This document shows, one piece after another, positions 1-9,310 of a stretch of DNA of 64,000 nt. Origin of the DNA: Diplonema papillatum (taxonomy: Eukaryota > Euglenozoa > Diplonemea > Diplonemida > Diplonemidae); assembly GCA_030068145.1 (NCBI GenBank), contig JAPJBO010000087.1, positions 186,001 through 250,000 of the forward strand, in the 5' to 3' direction. Numbering within the stretch: position 1 is the first letter of the stretch; each line of letters opens with the position of its first letter. Made by a program: the position numbers and the translations under genes. The notes under the pieces were generated by a model. The model was given only the letters and a program-made list of their open reading frames with translations, was not told the origin of the DNA and did no database searches.

Positions 1-173
1 GCGATAGATCAAAGGAGGTGAATGTGCTGCTGTAGCCCACACGAAACACAGGTAAATCTTGGTTCAGTGGCGGGCGTAAGCGTTCAACAAAAAAGACCCA
101 CTTTGTAGTTGTATTGTTTTCTCCCCCTCTAGCCTCCTTCGAAATGAGCACAAGGCAGTCCCTCGAGTATTTT
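1..173 (+). repeat. R1 MITE-like repeat, copy 1 (cut by window edge)
   Basis: This matches about ten other copies in the window. The family has similar inverted ends of about 18 bp (AAATRCTYGAGG at the left, its complement at the right) and a conserved leader reading ATAAGCACCTGCTTTGTAGG. The left end of this copy lies outside the window. It sits in what is probably an intron of the acyl-CoA synthetase-like gene. Confidence 0.65.
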
Positions 174-198
174 CTTACATAGGCGCCAGCTTGAAAGG

Positions 199-465
199 AA
201 ATGCTCGACGATGCTGCCCGACAGGGAACAGAAGGGATCCCAAGTGCTGTAACTACCGAACCACGTGTTGGACGGACGTGAGGTCATGCGGGTCTACCCC
301 TACACGAAAAACTCACGCAAACACAACAGGTCAAAGTCCTGAATGAAAAAGCAACACACGGTGGTGTAAGCGAAGAACAAATCAGATTGTGTTTGTATTG
401 TATTTGCCCCTTACCTCTATATTTCCTCCCTTCCATTCGGAGTCGAAGCAGCTACGTCGAGTACT
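199..465 (+). repeat. R1b MITE-like repeat, copy 1
   Basis: About 265 bp, nearly repeated at 19768-20035 and 32867-33125. The ends are inverted: AAATGCTCGACG at the left and the complement of AAATACTCGACG at the right. These ends and the leader before them resemble those of R1, so R1 and R1b look like two subfamilies of one TIR element. No coding capacity is seen. Confidence 0.65.
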
Positions 466-484
466 TTTGCGACGCCCTGTTCTT

Positions 485-720
485 TTTTTGTGGAAGCACC
501 TGCTTTGTAGGAAATCAAGTCAAGGAAACGCTTGAGGAGGCTGCCAGTTGCAAAAGATCAAAGGAGGTAAATGTGCTGTAGCCCACACGAAACACAGGTG
601 AAACTGGGTTCAGTAGCGGGCGTAAGCGCTCAACAAAAAAGACCCACTCTGCACTTGTATTGTTTCTCCCACTCTAGCCTCCTTCGAAGTAAGCACAAGG
701 CAGCCCCTCGAGCATTTTGT
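485..720 (+). repeat. R1 MITE-like repeat, copy 2
   Basis: Full-length copy of the R1 family, from the GCACCTGCTTTGTAGG leader to the right end near TCGAGCATTT. It carries a short internal insertion near the left end (a duplicated CAAG-type stretch). Confidence 0.6.
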
Positions 721-727
721 GACGCCT

Positions 728-785
728 GTTCTTTTTTTGTGGACAGCACCTGCTTTGTAGGAAATCAAGGAAACGCTCAACACGC
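728..785 (+). repeat. R1 left-end fragment next to an exon
   Basis: Left end of R1 only (CACCTGCTTTGTAGGAAATC). It ends about 10 bases before the 3' splice site of the exon that starts at 795, so repeat-derived sequence forms the 3' end of this intron. Confidence 0.5.
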
Positions 786-794
786 AAAACACAG

Positions 795-2654
795 GCATCA
801 CCGGAAATTCGCCGAAGAGCTTTGCCGCGAGGTTCACTGTTCCTTTGTAGACAGCTACGGGGCCACGGAGTGTGGTATGCACATTTCTTTCACGCAGGCT
901 CTGGGGAAACGAGCCGGAAATGGCCGGTAGCTCAGCAGCGTCAGCCCATCCTTTGTTGAGAGCGTGGCGCAGTGTCGGAGAAATCTCGCGACATACTCCT
1001 ACGTCGGAGGTGAAATTCTTAGATCGTAGGAAGACGAACTTCTACGAAAAGCATTCGACAAGAATGTCTTCATTAATCAAGAACGAGAGCGTGGGGATCC
1101 AAGGTGATCAGATACCGTCGTAGTCCACTGCTGTAAACGATGCCGTCTCAGGATCGAGGGAAGTCATTTTGGCTCCCACGGCACACCCCGAACGAGAAAT
1201 CAAAGATTATGGGTTCAGGGGGGAGTACATTCGCAAGGCTGAAACTTAAAGGAATTGTCGGAATAACACCACCAGGCGTGGAGTACGCGGCTTAATTTGG
1301 CTCAACACGGGGAATTTTACTAGGTCAGGACGATCTCAAGGATTGACATATTGAGAGCTCTTTCTCGATGAATTGTGTGGTGGTGCATGGCCGCTCCTCC
1401 GTGTTCAGGTCGCCCAGCACAACTGCTGGTGCCTACCCCACCGTGCTCTGCGCCGCGAACGGGACCGTCTGCTCCCGTGGCGCTGACATTGCGGTGCGTA
1501 CACGACAAAACAGTGCAGGCCGCCGCGGTCGTAGGGGTGAGAAACTGAAGGCTGCGCGGATTCTTGTGTCCAACAAATGCAATTTGTCAAGAACAAAAAC
1601 GGATCGACGGCAGTTAGATGAACAAAACACGTTTGAAGGAAGTGCGCACAAACAAAACATTCGTGGTGCATCAACTTCCTCGGTGAAACTGTGATGATTA
1701 TCACATACTTTTCAAGCTATCTTTCACTCTAAACAAACAGGCGCCATCATGTCGAACGGACGAATGGATGGGTCGAAGTACGAAGAAGTAGAAGTACTGA
1801 TCCTCGACCGCCCGGATATTGGTTTCGTAAAGGACGGGCCGCGCCCTCGAGGCGAGGTATGCATGCTTTACGACCCGGGCGTTGGGCATTGGCCTTCAGT
1901 TTCAGTTCTTCCGACGCCGGGCCTTTACCCCTGCGAGGCCACCAACCATGAGACCTCCGGGCCAGATCCGTGAAAGTGGGAACTGTGCCGAACAACCTTT
2001 GATCCTAAAGCTGCCGCTTACCTTACTTCATTGGCCGAACCTATTTGCTGGTCCCCGGAGGCTTCCAATGTCCCGGAAGGGTCGAGAGAGCCTTTTCGTG
2101 TACGAAGTAGCTGTTCGTATTCTCAACTCACGCACATACTCCCGCAGCTTGCCGTACAGTCCCCATCGATCGCGATTGGGTATCTGAACGACCCGGAGAG
2201 AGAGCAGGTGGCCTTCGTGGATGTGGGCAACGACGGGGTTTTTGTCCATCCAGGCCTCCCTTCCGTCGAGCAGCCGAAAGCTTCGCCCGGCAAGTGGTAC
2301 GTGACGGGGGACGTCATCGAGCAGAAGGCCAACGGCAGCTTCGTGCTGCTGGACCGCGTGAGCGCCATCAAAGCGACGAAGTCCGGTGCAATTATCTCAG
2401 AGGGCAAGCTGGAGACCATGCTCGAGGAGCTCGCGGTCGTGCAGCAAGCCTTCGTCAGCGTCTCCCCGCTCAGGGAGCAGGTGCTTATAGTTCTCGTGCC
2501 GGCGTCAGCTACGCAGATGGAAGACGCGGTATGCCCGTTTTTATGCGCGTTCGTACGCCGCAGGGAGCAGATCGGACTGGTCAAGGCGCCTTTGATCACC
2601 GTCCACCTCGACGTGGAGAACGGCATGGCCCTCCGGCCATCGGGCAGCGTGTAA
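795..2654 (+). CDS. Acyl-CoA synthetase-like protein (AMP-binding family), 3' exons
   Basis: C-terminal part of an adenylate-forming enzyme of the long-chain acyl-CoA synthetase type, which activates fatty acids with ATP and CoA. The inferred exons are 795-874, 1741-1856 and 2148-2654, with donors GTATGC at 875 and 1857 and acceptors CACAG, AACAG and CCGCAG; all joins keep frame. The first exon carries the adenylation motif YGATECG. The second has the segment [13 protein letters not shown] ending RPRGE, which continues in the third as [13 protein letters not shown]. The third has the YVTGD motif, the hinge motif beginning [10 protein letters not shown], and VENG near the C-terminus, all in the family order. 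The stop is TAA at 2652-2654. Upstream exons lie outside the window. A GTATGC/CGCAG pair at 2529-2563 could be a tiny intron, but the frame is open through it. The first intron holds an 18S rRNA fragment. Confidence 0.72.
1004..1397 (+). rRNA. 18S (SSU) rRNA fragment, internal part, degenerate
   Basis: The sequence follows the 3' half of eukaryotic SSU rRNA: GAGGTGAAATTCTTAGATCG, GATCAGATACCGTCGTAGTC, GGCTGAAACTTAAAGGAATT and CACCACCAGGCGTGGAG appear in the expected order and spacing. Many substitutions and missing flanks show that it is a non-functional fragment rather than an rDNA unit. It lies in the sense orientation inside the 875-1740 intron of the acyl-CoA synthetase-like gene. Confidence 0.85.
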
Positions 2655-2661
2655 CGGGTGA

Positions 2662-2864
2662 TTCCCCATTATGCTATTAAAGTTTGCTAATTTCCCCATT
2701 ATGCTATTAAAGTGGTGCTAGTTTCCCCATTATGCTATTAAAGCTGCTAATTTCCCCATTATGCTATTAAAGCTGCTAATTTCCCCATTATGCTATTAAA
2801 GCGGTGCTAATTTCCCCATTATGCCATTAAAGTTTGCTAATTTCCCCATTATGCCATTAAAACA
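2662..2864 (+). repeat. Minisatellite, unit about 29 bp
   Basis: About seven head-to-tail copies of a unit beginning TTTCCCCATTATGCTATTAA and ending near GCTGCTAA, with small length changes. It starts within 10 bases of the stop codon of the acyl-CoA synthetase-like gene, so it probably forms its 3' UTR or immediate downstream region. Confidence 0.9.
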
Positions 2865-3305
2865 TTTTTTTTTGGGTTTATCAGTCGATCACGACTTCGT
2901 CTTTGCGGATGTGGATGAAGTTCGCGGTGCTCAGCATCAATACTTCGGTCCACCTCGGCGCGGTTTTCCACGCAATCAACGCGGGCTGAAGCCGGTCCAT
3001 CCCCTCCCCTCCTGATAGACCGTCAAAGCAACCCGACTCGCTGACCGTTCGCGGAGGGTTAAAAAAGCCAAAGAAACTAAAACAAGAAAAGAAGAAGCCA
3101 AGAGCTGAGTGATTTTGTTGAAACCGTCCGCAAAGCGCGCCTGATGTTCGAGGGCTTCAGTGTAGCGCCCAGGAGGAAGTGTTCGCACGTGTCACCACGT
3201 CAATTACACGAAGAATACAGCTCCTCCGGGCGATTCTATGCAGCTCTAGGGGATAGGAAAGGACCCGTGGTGGACCGTGATTGTTTTAGGTTAGCATGCA
3301 AAGAC

Positions 3306-3430
3306 TCCTCTGTGGCGATTATCTGCATCGCCGGCGTCGCGGTTATCTCTTCGCACGCGATGTTCGCCTCTTCAGCCTCGTCTTGGACCGTGATTGATAA
3401 ACAGCAGGAGGCAATTCGCTGCTGTTGTAG
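3306..3430 (+). repeat. R7 dispersed repeat, copy 1
   Basis: Shares the core ATCGCCGGCGTCGCGGTTAT and flanking sequence with 15235-15350 and 22378-22620. The rest of 2865-3873 holds no recognisable gene. A short stretch near 3544-3650 repeats GCGGGAGTG and its complement. Confidence 0.6.
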
Positions 3431-3873
3431 GACACAACCCGGTTTTCTGTGCATTCGTTCGCCACCGAATGCGGGCGACACTACTGAGCCGGTCCATCTC
3501 CTCCTGATAGATAAAACCCGGACGTCAGCAGCCATTTACTAAGTCAATGCGGGAGTGAAGAAGTGCGGGAGTGGCCACCCCCGCATTGAGGGAGTGAGGC
3601 CGACCGCACAAACGACCGCAAAACCACTCCCGAAATCGGGAGTCGGAGTCCAATCCTTGAGGCAGCATCGTTTACAAACAGTGGACTACGCCACGGTGTC
3701 CGATCATCTGGAATTCCCACGCTCCCGTTGTTGCCTATGCAGGACATTCTTTTCGAATGCTTTCCGTTGTTTCCTGATCGATCTAAAATCTAACAATGTC
3801 ACCGCTGAAGTAAGGAGTAGGCACCACCGCCAATGCCTCTAGAAAAGATGAGGAAGAACACCTTCGCAAACAG

Positions 3874-4104
3874 GTTCCGAAGAGCTTGACACTCGTGCCG
3901 GCTGATCCACGCCCGGACTACCTGCTGCAGGACCCTAAGTGGGCGGACATCGAAGCGTACTTGGAGGGCCTCCGCTGCCTGATTGCGACGACGAAAGGCT
4001 ACTGGGTGACGTCGAACGGGTACTTGAGCGGCGAGCTGAAGAAGATGCGGCACGTTATTTCGTCCAAATACGCGATGCTGGCGGACGGTCTTGGCCTCAG
4101 CTGA
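3874..4104 (+). CDS. Unidentified 3'-terminal exon
   Basis: An open frame of 76 codons follows an acceptor-like GCAAACAG and ends at TGA (4102-4104). Its composition is exon-like: GC-rich third positions and a plausible globular sequence with DPRPDYLLQDPKWADIEAYL and KGYWVTSNGYLSGELKKM. I do not recognise the family. No upstream exon could be joined with confidence; the same frame is open back to about 3815 without an ATG. It may be the last exon of a gene starting after 2654, or a distal alternative 3' exon of the acyl-CoA synthetase-like gene, which seems less likely because that gene already has a plausible C-terminus. Confidence 0.4.
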   Translation, partial: VPKSLTLVPADPRPDYLLQDPKWADIEAYLEGLRCLIATTKGYWVTSNGYLSGELKKMRHVISSKYAMLADGLGLS

Positions 4105-4271
4105 GCCCGCGTGGCACGGAGGACGTGCGGCGGCCGTCTCGGCAGCAACCGACAATTGATTCTGGCGACGGCGTTTACCCCCGCTTGCTAACAGAGGGGA
4201 CACTTGGATGCGAAGAAATTGATCTGCGAATGATGGGGTTGCTTTTGTTCTTGGTGCTCTCTGGGTGATGC

Positions 4272-4365
4272 AAATGGACTCGACGTAGCTGCTTTGACTC
4301 CGAATGGAAGGGGGGCAGAGGGGCAAATACAGTTCAAACACAACCTGATTCGTTCTTCACCAGAA
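4272..4365 (-). repeat. R1b fragment, inverted
   Basis: Reverse complement of the right third of R1b (GACTCGACGTAGCTGCTTTG through to the segment around GATTCGTTCTTC). It is truncated at its inner end. Confidence 0.55.
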
Positions 4366-5248
4366 AATCGAGAACTGCGCCTCCAGGGTGACGACGCTCA
4401 TAAAGGATCAACGCTTGCTGACACCTTTCCAATGAGCCCCAGATTCCCCATCCCCAAATTTCTCCATCCCGTGGAAACTCCCTAACTTTCCCTCCTTGAT
4501 GCTTAGCGTCAGACATGCATGAAAGGGTGTCAATCCTGCCGAAACATGAAATAATTATCCCAGCAAGCATTCTGTCCGCAAAGGGTCGCCACAACAAAAA
4601 AGCACACCGCGTGCTGGCGGTCGGATAGGTTTTAGCTTTCTGGCGACCGGTCTCCTTTGCCAGCACGCGTTATCACGGGGGAAAAGAGCTAGCTTGCGTG
4701 CACGGGCGCGCTTGTTGCTTTCGGCTTGTCGTGGTGGCTGTTTTGATGCAGTTGGAAGCTAGGTTCTTCATTTCGGTGGACGCTGTTCATTCCCGTAGAC
4801 AAATAGACAGGGCTGACGCTTGCGGCACCGCGTTCGGAAGGGTGAGCGTCGACAGATGACGATGCGAACACTTGCCCTAGCGACAGCAAGCAAGGCAACA
4901 GGGACCATCGTGTCGTGCAAGTAACGCTACTTTTGCGTGACAGGCGACCACTTGCCCCGTGGCAACAGAGACTTTGTCGTGTGCCTACCCGAGTGACCAG
5001 TTCTCATGATGCATTAGTCACCTCAAGCAGTGCATCCATGTAGGGTGTACTTCCGTTATATCCCAACACCACTTGAAGTTTTGTTCCCTTCTGTCTTAAT
5101 GGCAATCCTACTGGGATTTCAGGGAGCAGAATTTGTTGATTGGGATGTAGTGGTGGGATATAGGGGAATTTGACCCAAAAGTAGAAGGGACAAGTTGGCT
5201 GCCCAACATTGACAAAAGATCCGGGGCAAGAAAAAAGATAACAGTTAC
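4366..5248. other. Intergenic stretch, no feature recognised
   Basis: No long exon-like frame, RNA gene or repeat shared with the rest of the window was found here. Confidence 0.4.
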
Positions 5249-5256
5249 TGAGGAAC

Positions 5257-6126
5257 CAGGGCTTACGCTCCGTTTTTGGTCTCAGAGAAAATACGTGTGG
5301 TCCACGTGTGGGCGCTTACTGGGGGGGGTCGAATACAAGAGGTACCTCTTCTATTCGGCGTGCCGATCCTGCAATTTTCCCGAAAAAGAAACGGAAAAAA
5401 GTACCGCAAACCAGGCAACCGCGGGAGCTCCCTTCGACAACTAACAAGTAAAATAATTAAACAAAACTACGCACTTCTTCTTGAAAGACGCACGCAATAT
5501 GTGGTCCCCAGGTCTATTTTCACGGTTCTCTTCATCGGAGCTGAACGCGAGCACAAATTCGCCGAAAAAAGGTCTGCTACACGGGCCAGCAAAGAAATGT
5601 CACCAACCAGTGGGTCGATTCCCGTCCTTTCTATTGAAAACCTGTGGGTTCCACGCCCGGTGCCCCGCATCTGGCAAAGACCCATGAACCACGCACATAC
5701 ATCTTTGGTCCCCGGGTCTATTTTTCACGGTTCTCTTCATCGGAGCTCATCGCGATCAGAAAACCGTCGACAAAGGTCTGTTATGCGGGCCAAGGAAAAA
5801 TCCAACTTTTTTCCAGATTTCCAAAATGCCTCTTGTATTCAAGGTACCTCTTCTATTCAAGGTACCTCCTGTATTCGACCCCCCCCCAGTAAGGTTCGAG
5901 GGGAAAAAAAACCTTTCCCCTTATGTGCGACGGCAAAAAAAAATAGCGTCGCTACTGGACTTGCCGACACCTGGCGGTGCGGCCTTGACCACTAGTGGGC
6001 CTAGACTCCCCTGCATGTGGACCAAGAAATCAAAATCCACATGTGGTACCTGTGGATCCACAGGTGGGGGAACAAAATCCAAAAAGAATTAACGTGTGGA
6101 AATCCACACGTGGAGCGTAAGCCCTG
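5257..6126. mobile_element. hAT-type non-autonomous element (MITE), copy 1
   Basis: Ends are perfect inverted repeats starting CAGGGCTTACGCTCC. The element is flanked by an exact 8-bp duplication, TGAGGAAC, at 5249-5256 and 6127-6134. CAGGG-type ends with 8-bp duplications are diagnostic of the hAT superfamily. No transposase is encoded. It matches the shorter copy at 19059-19395; the extra length is a second element inserted at 5319-5889. Confidence 0.88.
5319..5889. mobile_element. TA-flanked TIR element nested in the hAT MITE
   Basis: Inverted ends read CTGGGGGGGGTCGAATACA at the left and the complement of a near-identical sequence at the right. It is flanked by TA at 5317-5318 and 5890-5891. 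The related hAT MITE at 19059-19395 shows the uninterrupted site (CGCTTAAGG), so a TA duplication on insertion can be read directly, as in Tc1/mariner-type elements. Internally a segment of about 100 bp with TTCTCTTCATCGGAGCT occurs twice, about 210 bp apart. No transposase is seen. Confidence 0.82.
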
Positions 6127-6279
6127 TGAGGAACATAGAAAGCAACGATGAAGCAGCGGAAGGGAAAAATAGCCGTTCCACTAAACCCTCCGGCGCCTCC
6201 GGTCCCTTTGCAGGGCGGACCTAGCTTTCGGCGTACCGGTATTTGGTGTCGTGTTTTCTGAGTACTTTCATCTTTTTCA

Positions 6280-6347
6280 AGTGAGGAGACCGGAAACTCC
6301 CTGGAGAGATGGTCCCTGCACTCTAACTCATCTCTCTCTCTCTCTCT
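6280..6347 (+). repeat. R5 repeat with CT tail, copy 1
   Basis: Shares GAGGAGACCGGAAACTCC and GAGATGGTCCCTGCACTCTA, followed by a short (CT)n tail, with copies at 15734, 25812, 44519 and 61288. The flanking 6135-6737 has no gene. Confidence 0.7.
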
Positions 6348-6614
6348 TTTTGCTCTCCGTATTTGCACTCTTGCGGTAGCACTGCGCATGTGAAGGATGT
6401 AGGACAGCTTGAGTTGGTATCCAAAGAACAAGACGAGATCGATCAAAGCAGGCATTCTGTGCTAGCTTCTTTCAACCGTGTGTCTGCTGCAAGATGGAAC
6501 ACCCCCAGCCTACGTATTTGGCAGAACTACGGAAATGGCACTACATACTGCAGGCCCTAGTACGTCGGGCGACCATGCGCGATGCCAGCAGATGAAACAC
6601 AAAAGAAAAGGCCA

Positions 6615-6680
6615 GGCCCTACGTTCAGCATGCTGAACGTACTGATTTCAGCACGTTAGTTTTCTTAGTTTCTTTGGCCT
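6615..6680 (+). repeat. Palindrome-bearing repeat, copy 1
   Basis: Contains a 22-bp perfect palindrome centred on CAGCATGCTG, followed by CTGATTTCAGCACGTTAG. The same block occurs inverted at 61120-61192. It lies just upstream of the retroelement and could be an older insertion. Confidence 0.55.
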
Positions 6681-6771
6681 GCAAGCCCCATCAAAAGCAA
6701 TCGAAAAGAAAACAAGAGAGCGTTTTACCACCTTGCGCGGTGTCACGGGATGTTTGGCAGCCGCTGCTACA

Positions 6772-6825
6772 CAGTGCATGCTAATCCATGTGGTTCATGT
6801 ACTTAAAAGAACTCAATGCTAAACA
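6772..6825 (+). repeat. 54-bp direct repeat, left copy
   Basis: Identical over 54 bp to 11123-11176. It contains GTGCATGCTAATCCATG and the first ATG of the reverse transcriptase ORF (6788). Because the relative at 28.5 kb shares sequence outside this repeat, the repeat is probably an internal part of the element and not a target-site duplication. Confidence 0.9.
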
Positions 6826-9310
6826 CCGCCAATGCGTCACCACCGCGGTGAACGTGCCGGGACACCGGCTCGTGACAATGACCCTGGACATTGCGGCGCT
6901 GCGCCAAATCGTGTGGCGATTTAAAGTACCGCGGGAAATCACAACGGAGGGGGGACCCAAGTGGGGCCTCTCGGACACAGAAGCTTACAGGGAAGCCGTA
7001 CAGAGACTGGCCAACTCCGATTTCGCAGAACGGCTGGCAGCACAGCGCGTGGAAGAGGCCTGGCTCGAGTGGTCACGAGTCAGTGAGCAGTACTTGCAGG
7101 ATGCCTTCGGAATCCCTGCGGAAGAAAGGGGAAGAAGTACAGGACGGGGGTCACCTAAAAGAGTCCGCATCACGGCAAGCACTGCGAGCGACGGGTCGGG
7201 GGCGGCGAACAGCAGACAGCTACGGCTCCGGAAGGCCATCCACAGGATGGAACGCATCTGCAGCTACCTTGCGCAACGGCGCGGGCCGGAGGCAGTTCCG
7301 CATGAGGTATCCCGTTGCTGGCAGAACAGCAGGCGGCTGGCACAGGCGTGCATGAAAGATGGCCAAGGGACAGAAGGATTCCCGGATCATGAGGAGGCGA
7401 AGCAGCTTCTCACGGCATTGCGGGAAGAGACGAGCAGGCTCGGAAAGGAAGGATCGGCGGCCAGGTTTACGAAATACCGAGACAAGCTGAACGAGAGGGC
7501 CGATGCGAGCAGACGATGTCTGACAACCATCTGCGCCGGACGCGCTGAGCCGTCGGGGGTGTTGCGAAAGGGGGCGGGAGTGACTGCAAATGTTGACGAG
7601 ATGGACGAGGTGCTGAACACTGCGTGGGACCCTATCCTGCGTAAGTACAAGGACGGGCCAGAGCCGGAGTACGAGCCGTTTCGGGATCGGTTCCGGGATC
7701 ACATCGGCCCACATAGGATGGAAGCCGGAACAATCACGGGGGAGGAGTTGCGAATTCTGCTGAGGAAGAAGCCGAAGAAAAGCGCGTCAGGGGTGGATGG
7801 CTGGCGTATGGCTGAACTGCGGGAGTTGCCGCTCCCCCTGCTGAATGCACTTGCAGACGTCATGAACCTGGTCGAAGCAACTGGAGACTGGCCGGCAAGC
7901 ATGACAACTGCGCTGGTGTCGATGGTGCCGAAGGATGAGAGTCAAGACCCGCTGCACACAAGACCGATAACCGTCACATCCGCCGTGTACCGCTTATGGG
8001 CCTGCCGCAGGCTGGCGGACATAGTACTGTGGCAAGAGGAGTGGATCGAAGAAGGACAGAAAGGCTTTCGACCGGGTCACCGGATCGAGGACGTCTTGAT
8101 GGAAATTGGGCTCGAGATGGAGGACGCCTTGTTAGACGGGGAGCCGCTCTACGGTGTGGCGCTGGACTTCCGGAAATGCTTCGACATGGTCCCGCGAGAG
8201 ATAGTACTGCGCTTAGCCGAGGACTTAGGATTGCACAATCGGGTTCTCAAGCCGCTGAGGGCTATCTACAGACTGCTCGCGAGACGCTTCAAGCTACCAT
8301 TAGGGGTGGGCAGGGAGTTCAGTGTGACCAACGGTATCCTTCAAGGGTGCCCTGTATCCGTCATACTCATCAATGCCCTGCTGTCGGTAGTGATGAAAGC
8401 GGTCAAGAAAGAAGCGGAGGGTGTGAGTCCAAAGTCATACGCGGACGACGCCACACTGCTGTCCAGGCTGTCGGAGGCCGCCCTGCAAAAGGGAGTGGAC
8501 GTAGTAGACGAGTTCTGCACACTCACCGGGATGGAGCTAAACCTCCAGAAGACGGTCGCGTTCTCGACGAGACGTAGGCATCAGTCGACTCTCAAACTCC
8601 GCAGCGTGGATGCGCTGCTGCGGTTTAGCAAATCCGTCAAGTGCCTCGGGGTCCTAGTCTCGACGGCGAAGAATAGGACGGAAAGGTCCGACTCGGAGAG
8701 GGTGGAGAAGGCGGCTGCCCTGGCGGAAGGCCTCCGCCATGCGCCGTTCCGGTACGAAAAGCGGGTCCGGATTGTGCAGTCGAATGTGCTACCGGCGGCG
8801 CTGTCAGGCTGCTCTTTCGCGCCGGTATCGAAGGTGGCGATGAAACGGCTGACGACGTCGGTGATGGGACTGATCTGGGGTGGATCCAACCCGAAGCGCG
8901 CGAGGGAGATGGTCCTAAACTTTCAGGAGAAGGGCCACCTGACGGATCCCGGTACATGCCTAGCATATAGGGTGACGACAGCGTTTTACGCGGCGTGCGA
9001 GAGGTTGCCACGACTGCTGCCTCTGATGGAGAGCATCCGGGGAAGATACGCCGAGGGGGACCTACCCCTGGGGCCAGTTGGACTGGCGATGAGGAGCATG
9101 GAGGAGTGTGGACACGTATGGGGACCCGGGCCCCTGTCTCGCACGCTGAGGAATGGTGCAACATTTGACCCGTTAGCCTCGGCACCTTCGAAGAGGGGAC
9201 ATGAAGTTAGGGCGGACTTGAGGGCGAAGACGTGGTCCCGACTGGTGGCGAGGCGGCCGCATACAGAGAGCCGACCTGGAGCGGACGAACACCTTCTGGA
9301 GGATGCGTGA
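6788..9310 (+). CDS. Reverse transcriptase of a non-LTR-type retroelement
   Basis: 840 codons with the RT core at about residues 325-620. Motifs in order are SASGVDGW, RPITVTSAVYRLWACRRL, GQKGFRPGHR, the first catalytic aspartate in YGVALDFRKCFDMVP, NGILQGCPVSV, and the catalytic SYADDATLL. This order and the LQG motif are typical of LINE-type reverse transcriptases. The first 300 residues show no recognised domain and no endonuclease. The first ATG lies inside the left 54-bp repeat, so a later start is possible. The ORF ends in the overlap ATGCGTGA, where the next ORF begins. The C-terminal zinc knuckle expected soon after the RT lies in that next frame, so a frameshift, programmed or mutational, separates the two. 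Confidence 0.88.
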   Translation: MWFMYLKELNAKHRQCVTTAVNVPGHRLVTMTLDIAALRQIVWRFKVPREITTEGGPKWGLSDTEAYREAVQRLANSDFAERLAAQRVEEAWLEWSRVSEQYLQDAFGIPAEERGRSTGRGSPKRVRITASTASDGSGAANSRQLRLRKAIHRMERICSYLAQRRGPEAVPHEVSRCWQNSRRLAQACMKDGQGTEGFPDHEEAKQLLTALREETSRLGKEGSAARFTKYRDKLNERADASRRCLTTICAGRAEPSGVLRKGAGVTANVDEMDEVLNTAWDPILRKYKDGPEPEYEPFRDRFRDHIGPHRMEAGTITGEELRILLRKKPKKSASGVDGWRMAELRELPLPLLNALADVMNLVEATGDWPASMTTALVSMVPKDESQDPLHTRPITVTSAVYRLWACRRLADIVLWQEEWIEEGQKGFRPGHRIEDVLMEIGLEMEDALLDGEPLYGVALDFRKCFDMVPREIVLRLAEDLGLHNRVLKPLRAIYRLLARRFKLPLGVGREFSVTNGILQGCPVSVILINALLSVVMKAVKKEAEGVSPKSYADDATLLSRLSEAALQKGVDVVDEFCTLTGMELNLQKTVAFSTRRRHQSTLKLRSVDALLRFSKSVKCLGVLVSTAKNRTERSDSERVEKAAALAEGLRHAPFRYEKRVRIVQSNVLPAALSGCSFAPVSKVAMKRLTTSVMGLIWGGSNPKRAREMVLNFQEKGHLTDPGTCLAYRVTTAFYAACERLPRLLPLMESIRGRYAEGDLPLGPVGLAMRSMEECGHVWGPGPLSRTLRNGATFDPLASAPSKRGHEVRADLRAKTWSRLVARRPHTESRPGADEHLLEDA

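Noticed and set aside
1..720. AGGAGGTAAATG in R1 copies as a bacterial ribosome-binding site and start
   Set aside because: The sequence context is eukaryotic and the motif is part of a dispersed repeat with no conserved ORF behind it.
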